Source: Bacteroidales bacterium
Lineage (GTDB): Bacteria > Bacteroidota > Bacteroidia > Bacteroidales > UBA1715
NCBI GenBank assembly: GCA_016714605.1
Contig: JADKDL010000042.1
Location: forward strand, 1-37,243
DNA length: 37,243 nt
Direction of reading: 5' to 3'
Shown here: positions 24,322 through 33,649 of the stretch, in pieces
How the letters are laid out: each line of letters begins with the position of its first letter
Position numbering within the stretch: position 1 is the stretch's first letter
Translations under genes and position numbers: made by a program
Notes under the pieces: generated by a model
The model's database searches: none
Seen by the model: only the letters and a program-made list of their open reading frames with translations
Told to the model about the DNA's origin: nothing

Positions 24322-26550
24322 ATGTTTAAGAAATTACAACTGTTTATATTTTTAAGCTTTATCATCTTTAGTTCATTTTCACAGTCTCTGCTTTCTGAAT
24401 ACGAAACCTCTGATGTGTTGAATGAAAAGCTTATGTTGTTTACAAACAAAGAGCTTTATTTGGCTGGCGAAAAGTTGTGTTTTACTGTACAAACCTATGA
24501 AGGGGTTTATAATGAGAATATTGACCTTAGTAAAATAGTTTATGTAGAATTGATAAGTCAAGATGGAACAATTATAAACAAAGCTAAAGTTTTCTTAGAG
24601 AATAGATTGGGAGAAGGAAGCTTTTTACTTACTTCAAAAGTTGAAACCGATTATTATTTCATTAGGGCATATACCCAATATATGAGAAATTTCGGATCTT
24701 CTCACTTCGTTCACAAAAGGATATCAGTAGTAAATACTTTTAAATATTTGTCAGAGCAAAGTTTTGCCACAGATACAACTTACAAAATTGCAGTTAGAAA
24801 TGCTGGTGAAAATCTAGCCAGTGATTTTGTGAATGAGGTGTTTGTGATGCTGAAAAATGTTAAAAAAGAGGCTTTTGTAAATTGTAATATTGTAGATAAT
24901 AATGATATTGTTTTAGTTAGTGAGAGTAGAAATAGTGAATTGATAAAAATGCAAGTTACACCTTTACTTGGAGTGCAATATAAAGTAAAGCTCATTTTAA
25001 AAGATACTGTAATTTACAGAGAATTACCTGAAGTAAAGAACGTAGAAAGAATAGTTCTTAAAGAAAATCTCGATACATTAATTATTCAAAAAAGAGGTTT
25101 AGATGAATTAAATTACTTTATTGAAATATATAAAGGTTCGGTATTGTTAAGTAGCAAGAAAATTTCTAATCAAAAATTAGTAATAAGAAAATCAGAATTA
25201 CCGAATGGAATCATTACATTTTCATTGTTTGATAGTAATAAAAAGCTAATACAAAATCTTAACTACTATAACTCATACAGTCCAATATCAGTAGTAACTA
25301 ATGAACTAAAAGAAATTTTTGCAGTAAGGAAAAATGTATCAATAAAGAATTCCTTAAATATAGCAAATGCTTCATATCATAATTTTGTAGTTCCTAGAAA
25401 CATTTCAGAACAATTTAAATTTTACAATCCGCTTTTGATTAATGATTTATGTGCAATTTCCGATACTATTGACTATGAATTATTTCTCAAAGCTAGTACG
25501 GATAGTTTGTGGATGCAGTATGTATTATCTCAAAGTAGACAACAGAAGTTTACTGGCAGTAATAAAATTTTCATCCCTGAAATAGAAGGTGATATAGTTA
25601 GTGGAAATGCGAGTAAAAAAAACAAGTCAGAAGCAGAAAATAATAGATTTTCTTTTTTAGTTACAATACCCGATAGTTTAAATTACTTCCTAGATGTTGT
25701 ATCAGCCGATACCTTAGGTGATTTTAATTTAATTATAGCTAAAGAATATCATACCCCAAATCTTGTATTTAGTATTTTTGATACGTTACAGGAATACACA
25801 TTTCAACTTTATGAAGAGTTTGAAAATGCCGTATTACCTATAAGAAGAGAGATGTTCAAACCTAGCAAAGATTTAGCAGATTATTTGAAGCAGCAATTGT
25901 TGATTTTGCAAGTAAACGATGCTTTTGAAACTACCAAGGAGAAGGCTATGAATAGTAATAACACTTCTTTTTATGGTGCACCTACTTTATCAATAGATTT
26001 TGAGAAATATATAAAATTACCAATACTAGAAGAGTATATCAAAGAATTAATGTCTGGCACCTACGTAATTAAAAAGAAAAAAAGGAAGTATATAAGAATT
26101 TCCGATATTGATGCACAGGGTTACACCGGAACAGAGCCTTTGATTCTTGTAAATGGTATTCATGCACTGAATCATGAGGTAGTGTTAAATATTAACCCAA
26201 AAAACATTGCTTACGTAAGAGTTCTAAATAATAAAGTGTTTTTTAAAAATATACAATTTCATGGAATAATAGAAATTGTGACCTATGATTTTATTCCTGC
26301 CAATAAACTTAAAAAGAATTTATTTGTAGAATCTTTTATTCAAAGTCAGTTTAAAAACAGTGATGTTAAAACGCAATTTGAATTGCCCAATCAGCCAATT
26401 TTCATGAATTCTTTATATAGTTCTGTCGATAGTAAAAGTGAATTTACATTCTTTACTGCCGACATGAAAGGATTTTTTGATATGGTTTCAATAGCTATTT
26501 CTAAAGATTTGCAGTTTATTATAGAAAAGAAAACACTTGAAATTAAGTAA
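24322..26550 (+). CDS. Exported MG2-domain-like protein of the DUF4249/TonB receptor locus
   Basis: This 742-residue protein has a signal peptide ending near 'SSFSQ'. The first mature 100 residues, with 'EKLMLFTNKELYLAGEKLCF' and 'YFIRAYTQYMRNFG', match the MG2 (alpha-2-macroglobulin-like) beta-sandwich seen in many Bacteroidota exported proteins. Near residues 610-660, 'EPLILVNGIHALNHEVV' and 'IAYVRVLNNKVFF' resemble a TonB-receptor plug segment, a combination I associate with genes beside DUF4249 lipoproteins. No thioester motif (GCGEQ) was seen, so it is not a classic protease trap. It probably acts in the periplasm or at the outer membrane with the receptor. Function inferred only. Confidence 0.8.
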   Translation: MFKKLQLFIFLSFIIFSSFSQSLLSEYETSDVLNEKLMLFTNKELYLAGEKLCFTVQTYEGVYNENIDLSKIVYVELISQDGTIINKAKVFLENRLGEGSFLLTSKVETDYYFIRAYTQYMRNFGSSHFVHKRISVVNTFKYLSEQSFATDTTYKIAVRNAGENLASDFVNEVFVMLKNVKKEAFVNCNIVDNNDIVLVSESRNSELIKMQVTPLLGVQYKVKLILKDTVIYRELPEVKNVERIVLKENLDTLIIQKRGLDELNYFIEIYKGSVLLSSKKISNQKLVIRKSELPNGIITFSLFDSNKKLIQNLNYYNSYSPISVVTNELKEIFAVRKNVSIKNSLNIANASYHNFVVPRNISEQFKFYNPLLINDLCAISDTIDYELFLKASTDSLWMQYVLSQSRQQKFTGSNKIFIPEIEGDIVSGNASKKNKSEAENNRFSFLVTIPDSLNYFLDVVSADTLGDFNLIIAKEYHTPNLVFSIFDTLQEYTFQLYEEFENAVLPIRREMFKPSKDLADYLKQQLLILQVNDAFETTKEKAMNSNNTSFYGAPTLSIDFEKYIKLPILEEYIKELMSGTYVIKKKKRKYIRISDIDAQGYTGTEPLILVNGIHALNHEVVLNINPKNIAYVRVLNNKVFFKNIQFHGIIEIVTYDFIPANKLKKNLFVESFIQSQFKNSDVKTQFELPNQPIFMNSLYSSVDSKSEFTFFTADMKGFFDMVSIAISKDLQFIIEKKTLEIK

Positions 26551-26592
26551 ATTGTATTTATATAGTTGATTAAATATCATTAAAATAATAAG

Positions 26593-27747
26593 ATGGACGT
26601 GTTGAAGAGGTTGAATTTAAAATTAGCAGGAATATTTGTTTTAGGTATAGTTTGTTTCAATGCTTGTATAACTGAATTTAAACCAGATGTTTCTGATTAT
26701 GAATATGCTCTTGTTGTTGATGGAAGAATTACAAATCAGAAAAAAAATCATACAATTAAACTCTCAAAATCATACAATTATGGAGCTGATAAAGGTAAGG
26801 CTGTTAATGGTGCATTAGTAAGAATAATTTCTGATGATGGGACAAATGAATTGCTCGTAGAAAAGGGAAATGGTATTTATACCACTAGTGCAAATTTTTC
26901 AGCAATTGTTGGTAGTAGTTATCGATTGTATATTAAATATGAGGATAAAGAATATGAGTCTATTCCTGAAATTATGTTGCCGGTAAATAAGGTAGATTCC
27001 GTATTTTGGCAAGTAGAAGACAGAGAAGGCATGGGTTCTGGTGTTCAGTTATTTGTATCATCTGGAAAGAGAGGTATTGGAAAAGAATCTGAATATTACA
27101 AGTGGGAATTTAATGAGACATGGAAATTTTCAGTGCAAGTATTTGAGAATAATGCTAAGCCATTTTGGTATTGTTGGAAAAATGTACCTTCTGCTGATTA
27201 TTATGTAGGCTCTTCTGAGGGGTTAGCTGGTAATGTAATTGAAAAACAAGCACTTAATTTTATATCAACAGAAACAAATAGACTTTTTTACAGATATTCA
27301 ATAAATGTTTACCAATATTCGATGAATAGGAATTCTTATTTATATTTTAAGCAACTTAAAGAACAATTAGAAAGCAGTAGTTCTTTATTTGAAAAGACAC
27401 CTATGGTTTTACATAGCAATATTTCATGTATCACCGATGAAAGTGAAATAGTTCTTGGTTATTTTGAAGTATCAGAAGTAGATTCTTCAAGAATTTTTAT
27501 TGATAAGAATGAATTGCCATCTGGAATTAATTGGTCTGGATTGACTAATTTTGATACTGCGTGTGTAATGTATAATACAATTGTGGATACTTCTATGGCA
27601 TATCAGCAGTTAGATCAAAGTTTAATTATTGATACCCTGGTGACTCCAACTTGGGATACATTTTTAGTTCATTATTATTCCAGACGCTGTTTTGATTGCA
27701 CAGCAACAGGTTTCCCAAATGTACCACCTGATTATTGGAAAGAGTAA
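26593..27747 (+). CDS. DUF4249 lipoprotein, copy 1
   Basis: This 384-residue lipoprotein probably has Cys25 ('CFNAC') as the lipidated residue. The DUF4249 layout is clear: 'CITEFKPDVSDYEYALVVDG' with 'RITNQKKNHTIKLSKSYNY' at the start, a middle 'FWYCWKNVPSADYYVGSSEG', 'YSMNRNSYLYFKQLKEQ' and the end 'CFDCTATGFPNVPPDYWKE'. Such lipoproteins accompany TonB-dependent receptors; a surface lid or substrate-binding role like that of SusD is inferred, not shown. The middle and C-terminal regions are close to copy 2. The last 37 bases of the gene plus 3 more form a 40-bp repeat shared with copy 2. Confidence 0.93.
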   Translation: MDVLKRLNLKLAGIFVLGIVCFNACITEFKPDVSDYEYALVVDGRITNQKKNHTIKLSKSYNYGADKGKAVNGALVRIISDDGTNELLVEKGNGIYTTSANFSAIVGSSYRLYIKYEDKEYESIPEIMLPVNKVDSVFWQVEDREGMGSGVQLFVSSGKRGIGKESEYYKWEFNETWKFSVQVFENNAKPFWYCWKNVPSADYYVGSSEGLAGNVIEKQALNFISTETNRLFYRYSINVYQYSMNRNSYLYFKQLKEQLESSSSLFEKTPMVLHSNISCITDESEIVLGYFEVSEVDSSRIFIDKNELPSGINWSGLTNFDTACVMYNTIVDTSMAYQQLDQSLIIDTLVTPTWDTFLVHYYSRRCFDCTATGFPNVPPDYWKE

Positions 27748-27750
27748 CGC
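27711..27750 (+). repeat. Direct junction repeat, first copy
   Basis: Forty bases covering the codons for the last 11 residues, the stop and the short spacer of DUF4249 copy 1. They are identical to 28845-28884; a shorter version (29969-30000) ends copy 3. The spacing of 1134 bp equals one gene unit. Confidence 0.9.
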
Positions 27751-27751
27751 T

Positions 27752-28881
27752 ATGAAATATTTTTTTATATATATTTTATCGTTTTTATTATTTGGCTCTT
27801 GCATTACAGAGTTTAAACCCGATGTCTCTGAATATGAGTATGCTTTAGTAGTTGATGGAAGAATTACAAATCAGAAGAAAGTTCATACAGTTAAACTTTC
27901 AAAATCATATAATTATAGCGAAGCAAAGGGTGATGCCGTAAAAGGAGCAATTGTAAAAATAATTTCTGATAATGGTAGTGAAGAATTACTTACTGAAAGA
28001 AATGATGGAATTTATGAAACAAGTGCCAATTATTGTGGGAAAGTAGGAGTGAGTTATAAACTTTACATAAAATATGAAGGTAAGGAATATGAATCTATTT
28101 TAGAACCTATGCTTTCTGTAAATAAGATTGACTCCGTGTTTTGGCAAGTTGAAAAAAAGATAGTATTGGTGCAGGAATTCAGTTATATCTGTCTTCTGGA
28201 AAAAGAGGCTCTGGTTCAGAGTCTGAATATTATAAATGGGAGTATGTAGAGACTTGGAAATTTTCTGTTCAGGAATTATATAGTTTTGTAAAACCTTATT
28301 GGTATTGTTGGAAAACTGTACCTTCTTCTAATTATTATGTTGGCTCTTCCGAAGGCTTTTCTCAAAATGTTATTAGTAATCAGCCACTTGATTTTATCTC
28401 TACAGAAACGAATCGTCTTTTTTACCGATATTCAATAAATGTTTTTCAGTATTCTATGAATAGACATTCATATCAATACTTTAAACAACTTAAAGAACAA
28501 TTGGAGAATAAGAGTTCTTTATTTGAGAAAACACCTGTTGTCTTAAATAGTAATATTTCTTGTCTTAGTAATAAAAATGAGGTGGTGCTTGGTTATTTTG
28601 AAGTTTCTGAGGTTGATTCTACTCGTATTTTTATTGATAAAAAAGAATTGACAGATGATTTTTTATGGACTGGCCTTGTTAATTATGATTCTGAATGTTA
28701 TAAAAAGAAAATTCCTATTTCACAAAAGGATGATATTGATCTAAGATTGGTAGCAGATACAGTTGTACTTATTATAGATGGTAGAAGAGATACTTCTTTA
28801 ATTTATCATTATTCTAGAACCTGTTTTGATTGTACAACAAAAGGTTTCCCAAATGTACCACCTGATTATTGGAAAGAGTAA
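27752..28881 (+). CDS. DUF4249 lipoprotein, copy 2 (apparent one-base frameshift)
   Basis: This copy starts at ATG 27752, 4 bp after copy 1, and has lipobox 'LFGSC'. The frame breaks at a run of seven A (28152-28158) after 'VFWQVE'. Eight A would give 'VFWQVEKKDSIGAGIQLYLS' and continue in the frame ending at 28881 with the same 'CFDCTTKGFPNVPPDYWKE' tail. The repaired protein has 376 residues, like its neighbours. No other damage was seen, so sequencing error is the first explanation; a real slip in a poly-A tract that switches the gene on and off is the alternative. The first 85 mature residues are nearly identical to copy 3; the rest resembles copy 1. Confidence 0.85.
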
Positions 28882-28884
28882 CGC
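28845..28884 (+). repeat. Direct junction repeat, second copy
   Basis: Identical over 40 bases to 27711-27750 and again spans the end of one DUF4249 gene and the spacer before the next. It is a likely crossover point for expansion or loss of the array. Confidence 0.9.
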
Positions 28885-28885
28885 C

Positions 28886-30004
28886 ATGAAAATCTGGGTT
28901 TTATATTTTATCTTGTTTTTATTCTTTGGCTCTTGCATTACAGAGTTTAAACCCGATGTTTCTGAATATGAGTATGCTTTAGTTGTTGATGGAAGAATTA
29001 CAAATCAGAAAAAAGTTCACTCAGTTAAACTTTCAAAATCATATAATTATAGCGAAGCAAAGGGTGATGCAGTGAAAGGAGCAATTGTAAAAGTAATTTC
29101 TGATAACGGTAGTGAAGAATTACTTACTGAAAGAAATGATGGGATTTATGAAACAAGTGCTTCTTTTTCAGGTGTAGTAGGAGTAGGATATAAATTGAAT
29201 ATTTCTTTTGATAGTAAAGAGTATGAGTCAAGTTTTGAAATAATGTTGCCCGTAAATAAGATAGATTCGCTTACATGGGAAGTTGCTCAAGACAAAAATA
29301 ATGTTTCAGGTGTACAAATATTTGTTCATTCTGGAAAAACAGGCACCGGTATCGAGTCAAAATACTATAAATGGGAGTTTGAAGAGGTCTGGAAATTTTC
29401 GGCTCCTGCTCTTGAGCCTAAGGTAAAATCGCTATGGTATTGTTGGAAAACCATACCAATTCTCGGTTATTCTGTCGGATCTTCCGAAGGATTGTCTGAA
29501 AACATTATAGAAAAAAAAGAAATTAATTTTGTTTCAAGTGAGACGAATCGTTTGTATTACCGATATTCTACAATGGTAAATCAATATTCCATGAATAGAA
29601 ATTCTTATTTGTTTTTTAAACAGTTGAGAGAGCAAACGGAGAGTGATAATGCGCTATTTGAGAGTACACCAACAACATATCATAGCAATATTTCTTGTAA
29701 AACAAATCCCAATGAATTGGTGCTCGGATATTTTGAAGTTTCTGAAGTTTCTTCAAAAAGAATTTTTATTGATAGATTAGATTTGCCAGAAACGCTGTAC
29801 ATACCACGTTTTGAGCTTTTTACAAATGACACCTGCCAGTTTGGACAGGCTTTGTTAGATTCAAAAATTGATAGACGGTTAGTGTTTGATACTGGTGTTA
29901 CTTTTCAGGGAGAATTGCGATTATTTTATTATGATTCCAGAAAATGTTTTGATTGTACTGAATCCGGATTCCCAAATGTACCACCTGATTATTGGAAAGA
30001 ATAG
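28886..30004 (+). CDS. DUF4249 lipoprotein, copy 3
   Basis: The start is ATG 28886, 4 bp after copy 2; an upstream in-frame ATG at 28826 lies inside copy 2 and is rejected. The 372-residue lipoprotein has 'FFGSC' as its lipobox and the family tail 'CFDCTESGFPNVPPDYWKE'. It shares an almost identical N-terminal 85 residues with copy 2 but diverges from 'ETSASFSG' onward, with its own middle ('SLTWEVAQDKNNVSGVQIFV') and a distinct region before the tail. Such variation is what would be expected if the copies bind different ligands. It ends the operon; no strong terminator was seen after it. Confidence 0.93.
   Translation: MKIWVLYFILFLFFGSCITEFKPDVSEYEYALVVDGRITNQKKVHSVKLSKSYNYSEAKGDAVKGAIVKVISDNGSEELLTERNDGIYETSASFSGVVGVGYKLNISFDSKEYESSFEIMLPVNKIDSLTWEVAQDKNNVSGVQIFVHSGKTGTGIESKYYKWEFEEVWKFSAPALEPKVKSLWYCWKTIPILGYSVGSSEGLSENIIEKKEINFVSSETNRLYYRYSTMVNQYSMNRNSYLFFKQLREQTESDNALFESTPTTYHSNISCKTNPNELVLGYFEVSEVSSKRIFIDRLDLPETLYIPRFELFTNDTCQFGQALLDSKIDRRLVFDTGVTFQGELRLFYYDSRKCFDCTESGFPNVPPDYWKE
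29969..30000 (+). repeat. Direct junction repeat, third (shorter) copy
   Basis: Thirty-two bases at the end of DUF4249 copy 3 match the other two junction repeats. The match stops at the stop codon, which is TAG here and TAA in the other copies. Confidence 0.85.
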
Positions 30005-30148
30005 AAGTCTCGTTTTTATTAATTCTCGATTCTTGGCTAAAAAAAGACTGTACAAATAATTTTTCTATCCGATTGTATTTTGCTTATGTTTCTTAATAAA
30101 ATCGTTACAACTAAATAGTTTTTAGTACTGATTGTAATTAAAATTTTA

Positions 30149-30156
30149 TATTTTTG
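30149..30156 (+). promoter_or_regulatory. Putative -7 promoter element for ileS
   Basis: TATTTTTG matches TAnnTTTG 35 nt before the ileS start. The nearest TTG upstream (30132-30134) is spaced 14 nt, shorter than usual. No T-box-like leader fits in the remaining 28 nt. Confidence 0.5.
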
Positions 30157-30191
30157 CAAAAAAATTATAATCAGGCAGATTTCATTTCGAT

Positions 30192-33100
30192 ATGAGTAAG
30201 GTATTTAAGGAATACAAAGGTCTGGATTTATCGCAGGTAAATAAAGATATTTTAAGCAAATGGATACGTGAATCTACGTTTGAAGCTAGTATTTCAAATG
30301 CCGATGGTAAACCTACATACGTTTTTTATGAGGGTCCGCCTTCTGCAAATGGCTTACCAGGAATTCACCATGTAATGGCGCGTTCTATCAAAGATATATT
30401 TTGCCGCTTTAAAACAATGCAAGGCTTTCAGGTTCACCGTAAAGCCGGTTGGGATACTCATGGACTTCCTGTTGAGTTGGGTGTTGAAAAAGCATTAGGA
30501 ATTACTAAAGAAGATATTGGCTCAAAAATTTCGGTAGAAGAGTATAATAACGCTTGTAGAAAAGATGTTATGAAATATACCGATGTTTGGCAGAACCTCA
30601 CAGCTCAAATGGGCTACTGGGTAGATATGAGCGACCCATACATAACCTACGACAATAAGTATATTGAAACGCTTTGGTATTTGTTGGGTGAATTATTTAA
30701 AAAGGGAATGTTGTATAAGGGTTATACCATACAACCATATTCGCCCGCAGCAGGTACCGGATTAAGTACTCATGAACTTAATCAGCCGGGTTGCTATAAA
30801 GATGTTAAAGATACTACTGCCGTAGCTCAGTTTCAGGTAGTTCGCGATTCTAAAAGTGAATTCCTGTTTAAGAATGCTTCTGCCGATGTCTTTATTCTTG
30901 CTTGGACTACAACTCCTTGGACCTTACCTTCTAACACCGCATTGTGCGTTGGTGCTTCAATTTCATACCTGAAAGTTAAAACCATAAATCAATATACTGA
31001 AAAAATAGTTGAGATTATCTTAGCAAAAGATAGACTTTCTGCTTTTTTCCCTCAGAAAAATGCCGAACTTAGATTTGAAGATTATAAATCGGGAGATAAA
31101 AATATTCCTTTTCAAATAATTGAAGAGTATTCAGGCAAACAATTATTAGGCATAAATTATTATCAATTAATTGATTGGGTTAAGCCCGAAGATGGTTCTT
31201 TGAAAGTAATTTCGGGCGATTTTGTCACCACCGAAGATGGTACCGGTATCGTTCACATTGCTCCAACGTTTGGTGCCGACGATGCTCGTGTAGCTAAAGA
31301 AAACAATATTTCTGGACTCTTGGTTGTTGATAAATCAGGAAATAGTTCTCCTTTAGTTGATAAGCAAGGACGTTTGTTCCCTATTGAAAATCTTGATGTT
31401 GATTTTGTAAAATCGAGGGTGAACCTAGAGACATATAAGTCTTTTGCAGGCAAGTATGTAAAGAATGCTTACGATGTCTCTAAAACCGAAAATGACCCAA
31501 CGCTTGATATAGAAATTTCAATACTATTAAAGCAAGATAATAAGGCTTTTAAAGTTGAAAAACACACACATAATTATCCGCATTGTTGGCGTACCGATAA
31601 ACCGGTATTATATTATCCTCTTGATTCGTGGTTTGTAAAAACAACCGCGGTAAGAGATAGAATGATTGAACTAAATAACACCATAAACTGGAAGCCTGAA
31701 TCTACCGGTTCGGGTAGGTTTGGTAAGTGGTTGGAGAATTTGCAAGATTGGAATCTTTCTCGTTCTAGATTTTGGGGAACACCACTTCCTATTTGGGTGA
31801 GCGAAGATAAAACTGAATTGAAGTGCATTAGTTCGGTTCAAGAATTGAAATTGGAAATTGAAAAGTCGGTTGCTCAGGGATTAATGTCTGATAATATTTT
31901 GGAAAATTTTGTTCCCGGCAATTTTACTGCACAAAATTATAGCACTTTCGATCTGCACAAGCATTTTGTAGATAAAATCATACTCGTTTCTGACACAGGA
32001 AAACCTATGAGAAGAGAACCTGATCTTATTGATGTGTGGTTCGATTCTGGTGCAATGCCTTATGCTCAAAGACATTATCCTTTCGAGAATAAAGAACTGT
32101 TTCAGAAAACCTTCCCTGCCGATTTTATTGCTGAAGGTGTTGACCAAACGAGAGGTTGGTTTTTTACATTACATGCTATTTCTACAATGCTTTTTGATTC
32201 TGTTGCATTTAAAAATGTGGTTTCAAACGGACTTGTTTTGGCAAAAGATGGCAGCAAAATGTCTAAAAGACTGGGTAATGCGGTAGATCCTTTTGAAACA
32301 ATTGAGAAATATGGATCCGATCCGCTTCGTTGGTATATGGTTACAAACGCCTCGCCTTGGGATAATTTGAAATTTGATGTTGAGGGAATTGAGGAGGTTA
32401 AGAGAAAATTCTTCGGAACGCTTTATAATACCTATTCCTTTTTCTCATTGTATGCTAATTTAGATAAATATAATGGTGTTGATGCTCAGGTTGCTAATGA
32501 GAATAGACCCGAGTTGGATAGGTGGATTCTGTCACTCTTAAATAGTTTAATAACTGAAGTAGAAACATGTTATTCAACGTATGAGCCAACAAAAGCTGGT
32601 CGTGCAATTCAAGATTTCGTGACTGAAAACTTGAGTAACTGGTATGTGCGTCTGTCGAGAAAAAGATTCTGGAAAGGCGAACTCAATGCCGATAAAAAAT
32701 CTGCCTACCAAACTTTGTACACCTGCTTGGAAACCATAGCAAAACTTATGGCTCCCATCGCTCCGTTTTTTGCCGATCAGTTATATTGCGATTTGGTAAG
32801 TGTTTCGGGTAATTCAAAGTTTGAATCGGTGCATTTATCTCCTTTCCCGAAAGCTGAAAGTAAATTTATCGACAAAGATTTGGAAGTGCGAATGGATTTA
32901 GCTCAGCGTATTTCTTCAATGGTATTGGCATTGCGCAGAAAAGTTTCCATAAAAGTGAGACAGCCTCTGAGTAAGATACTTATACCTGTTGTAAATGATA
33001 AATTCAAAAGTGATGTTCTGCTTGTTGAAGATATAATTAAGTCTGAAGTAAATATTAAAAATATAGAATTGCTTACCGATGCTTCTGGTGTATTGGTTAA

Positions 33101-33626
33101 GAAGATAAAACCAAATTTCAAAGCTTTAGGTCCAAAATATGGAAAAATGATGAAACCTATAGCCGAGGCTATCGCTCAATTAAGTAATGAAGATATTTAC
33201 ACTTTTGAAAAAGAACAGCAGTTTCGTTTGCAAATTGAAAATGAAAAGTTTTTGGTTTCTATTGATGATGTAGAAATATTCTCAGAAGATATACCAGGAT
33301 GGCAGGTTGCCAATGAAGGACTAATAACCGTTGCGTTAGATATTCATATTACCGATGTTTTGCGCAATGAAGGTATAGCTCGAGAGTTTGTTAATAGAAT
33401 TCAAAATTTGCGTAAAGATACCGGTTTTGAAGTAACCGATCGTATTAGTTTGAAAATACAAAAACATGATGCAATTAATGAAGCTATTTTTATTCATAAA
33501 GAATATATATGTGCAGAAACTTTATGTGATACTATTGATTTAGTAGAGATATTGGAACAAAGTAATGCAAAGTCCGTAGATATTGACGATTCGATTAGTA
33601 CGTTTATGCAGATTAATAAGAAGTAA
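30192..33626 (+). CDS. ileS: Isoleucine--tRNA ligase
   Basis: The 1144-residue class I synthetase charges tRNA-Ile and edits misactivated valine. The HIGH-type motif is 'GLPGIHHVMAR' (residues 55-65), a form usual in Bacteroidota. The editing domain contains 'WTTTPWTLPSNTALCVG' and 'TEDGTGIVHIAPTFGADDA'. The KMSKS motif is 'KMSKRLGNAVDP' at residues 689-700. The anticodon-binding region follows ('LSNWYVRLSRKRFWKGE') and a C-terminal extension ends the protein. These features fit the longer, eukaryote-like IleRS type. It opens an operon with dksA and lspA, the usual Bacteroidota order. Confidence 0.97.
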   Translation: MSKVFKEYKGLDLSQVNKDILSKWIRESTFEASISNADGKPTYVFYEGPPSANGLPGIHHVMARSIKDIFCRFKTMQGFQVHRKAGWDTHGLPVELGVEKALGITKEDIGSKISVEEYNNACRKDVMKYTDVWQNLTAQMGYWVDMSDPYITYDNKYIETLWYLLGELFKKGMLYKGYTIQPYSPAAGTGLSTHELNQPGCYKDVKDTTAVAQFQVVRDSKSEFLFKNASADVFILAWTTTPWTLPSNTALCVGASISYLKVKTINQYTEKIVEIILAKDRLSAFFPQKNAELRFEDYKSGDKNIPFQIIEEYSGKQLLGINYYQLIDWVKPEDGSLKVISGDFVTTEDGTGIVHIAPTFGADDARVAKENNISGLLVVDKSGNSSPLVDKQGRLFPIENLDVDFVKSRVNLETYKSFAGKYVKNAYDVSKTENDPTLDIEISILLKQDNKAFKVEKHTHNYPHCWRTDKPVLYYPLDSWFVKTTAVRDRMIELNNTINWKPESTGSGRFGKWLENLQDWNLSRSRFWGTPLPIWVSEDKTELKCISSVQELKLEIEKSVAQGLMSDNILENFVPGNFTAQNYSTFDLHKHFVDKIILVSDTGKPMRREPDLIDVWFDSGAMPYAQRHYPFENKELFQKTFPADFIAEGVDQTRGWFFTLHAISTMLFDSVAFKNVVSNGLVLAKDGSKMSKRLGNAVDPFETIEKYGSDPLRWYMVTNASPWDNLKFDVEGIEEVKRKFFGTLYNTYSFFSLYANLDKYNGVDAQVANENRPELDRWILSLLNSLITEVETCYSTYEPTKAGRAIQDFVTENLSNWYVRLSRKRFWKGELNADKKSAYQTLYTCLETIAKLMAPIAPFFADQLYCDLVSVSGNSKFESVHLSPFPKAESKFIDKDLEVRMDLAQRISSMVLALRRKVSIKVRQPLSKILIPVVNDKFKSDVLLVEDIIKSEVNIKNIELLTDASGVLVKKIKPNFKALGPKYGKMMKPIAEAIAQLSNEDIYTFEKEQQFRLQIENEKFLVSIDDVEIFSEDIPGWQVANEGLITVALDIHITDVLRNEGIAREFVNRIQNLRKDTGFEVTDRISLKIQKHDAINEAIFIHKEYICAETLCDTIDLVEILEQSNAKSVDIDDSISTFMQINKK

Positions 33627-33649
33627 CATTTATTTAGGAGAAGATAATT

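Noticed and set aside
26593..30004. DUF4249 repeats as a CRISPR array or mobile element
   Set aside because: The repeat unit is a complete gene of about 1.13 kb; there are no short regularly spaced repeats, transposase or terminal inverted repeats.
30006..30049. Terminator after the third DUF4249 gene
   Set aside because: AGTCT and AGACT can pair, but the rest of the stem is interrupted and no T run follows, so it was not annotated.
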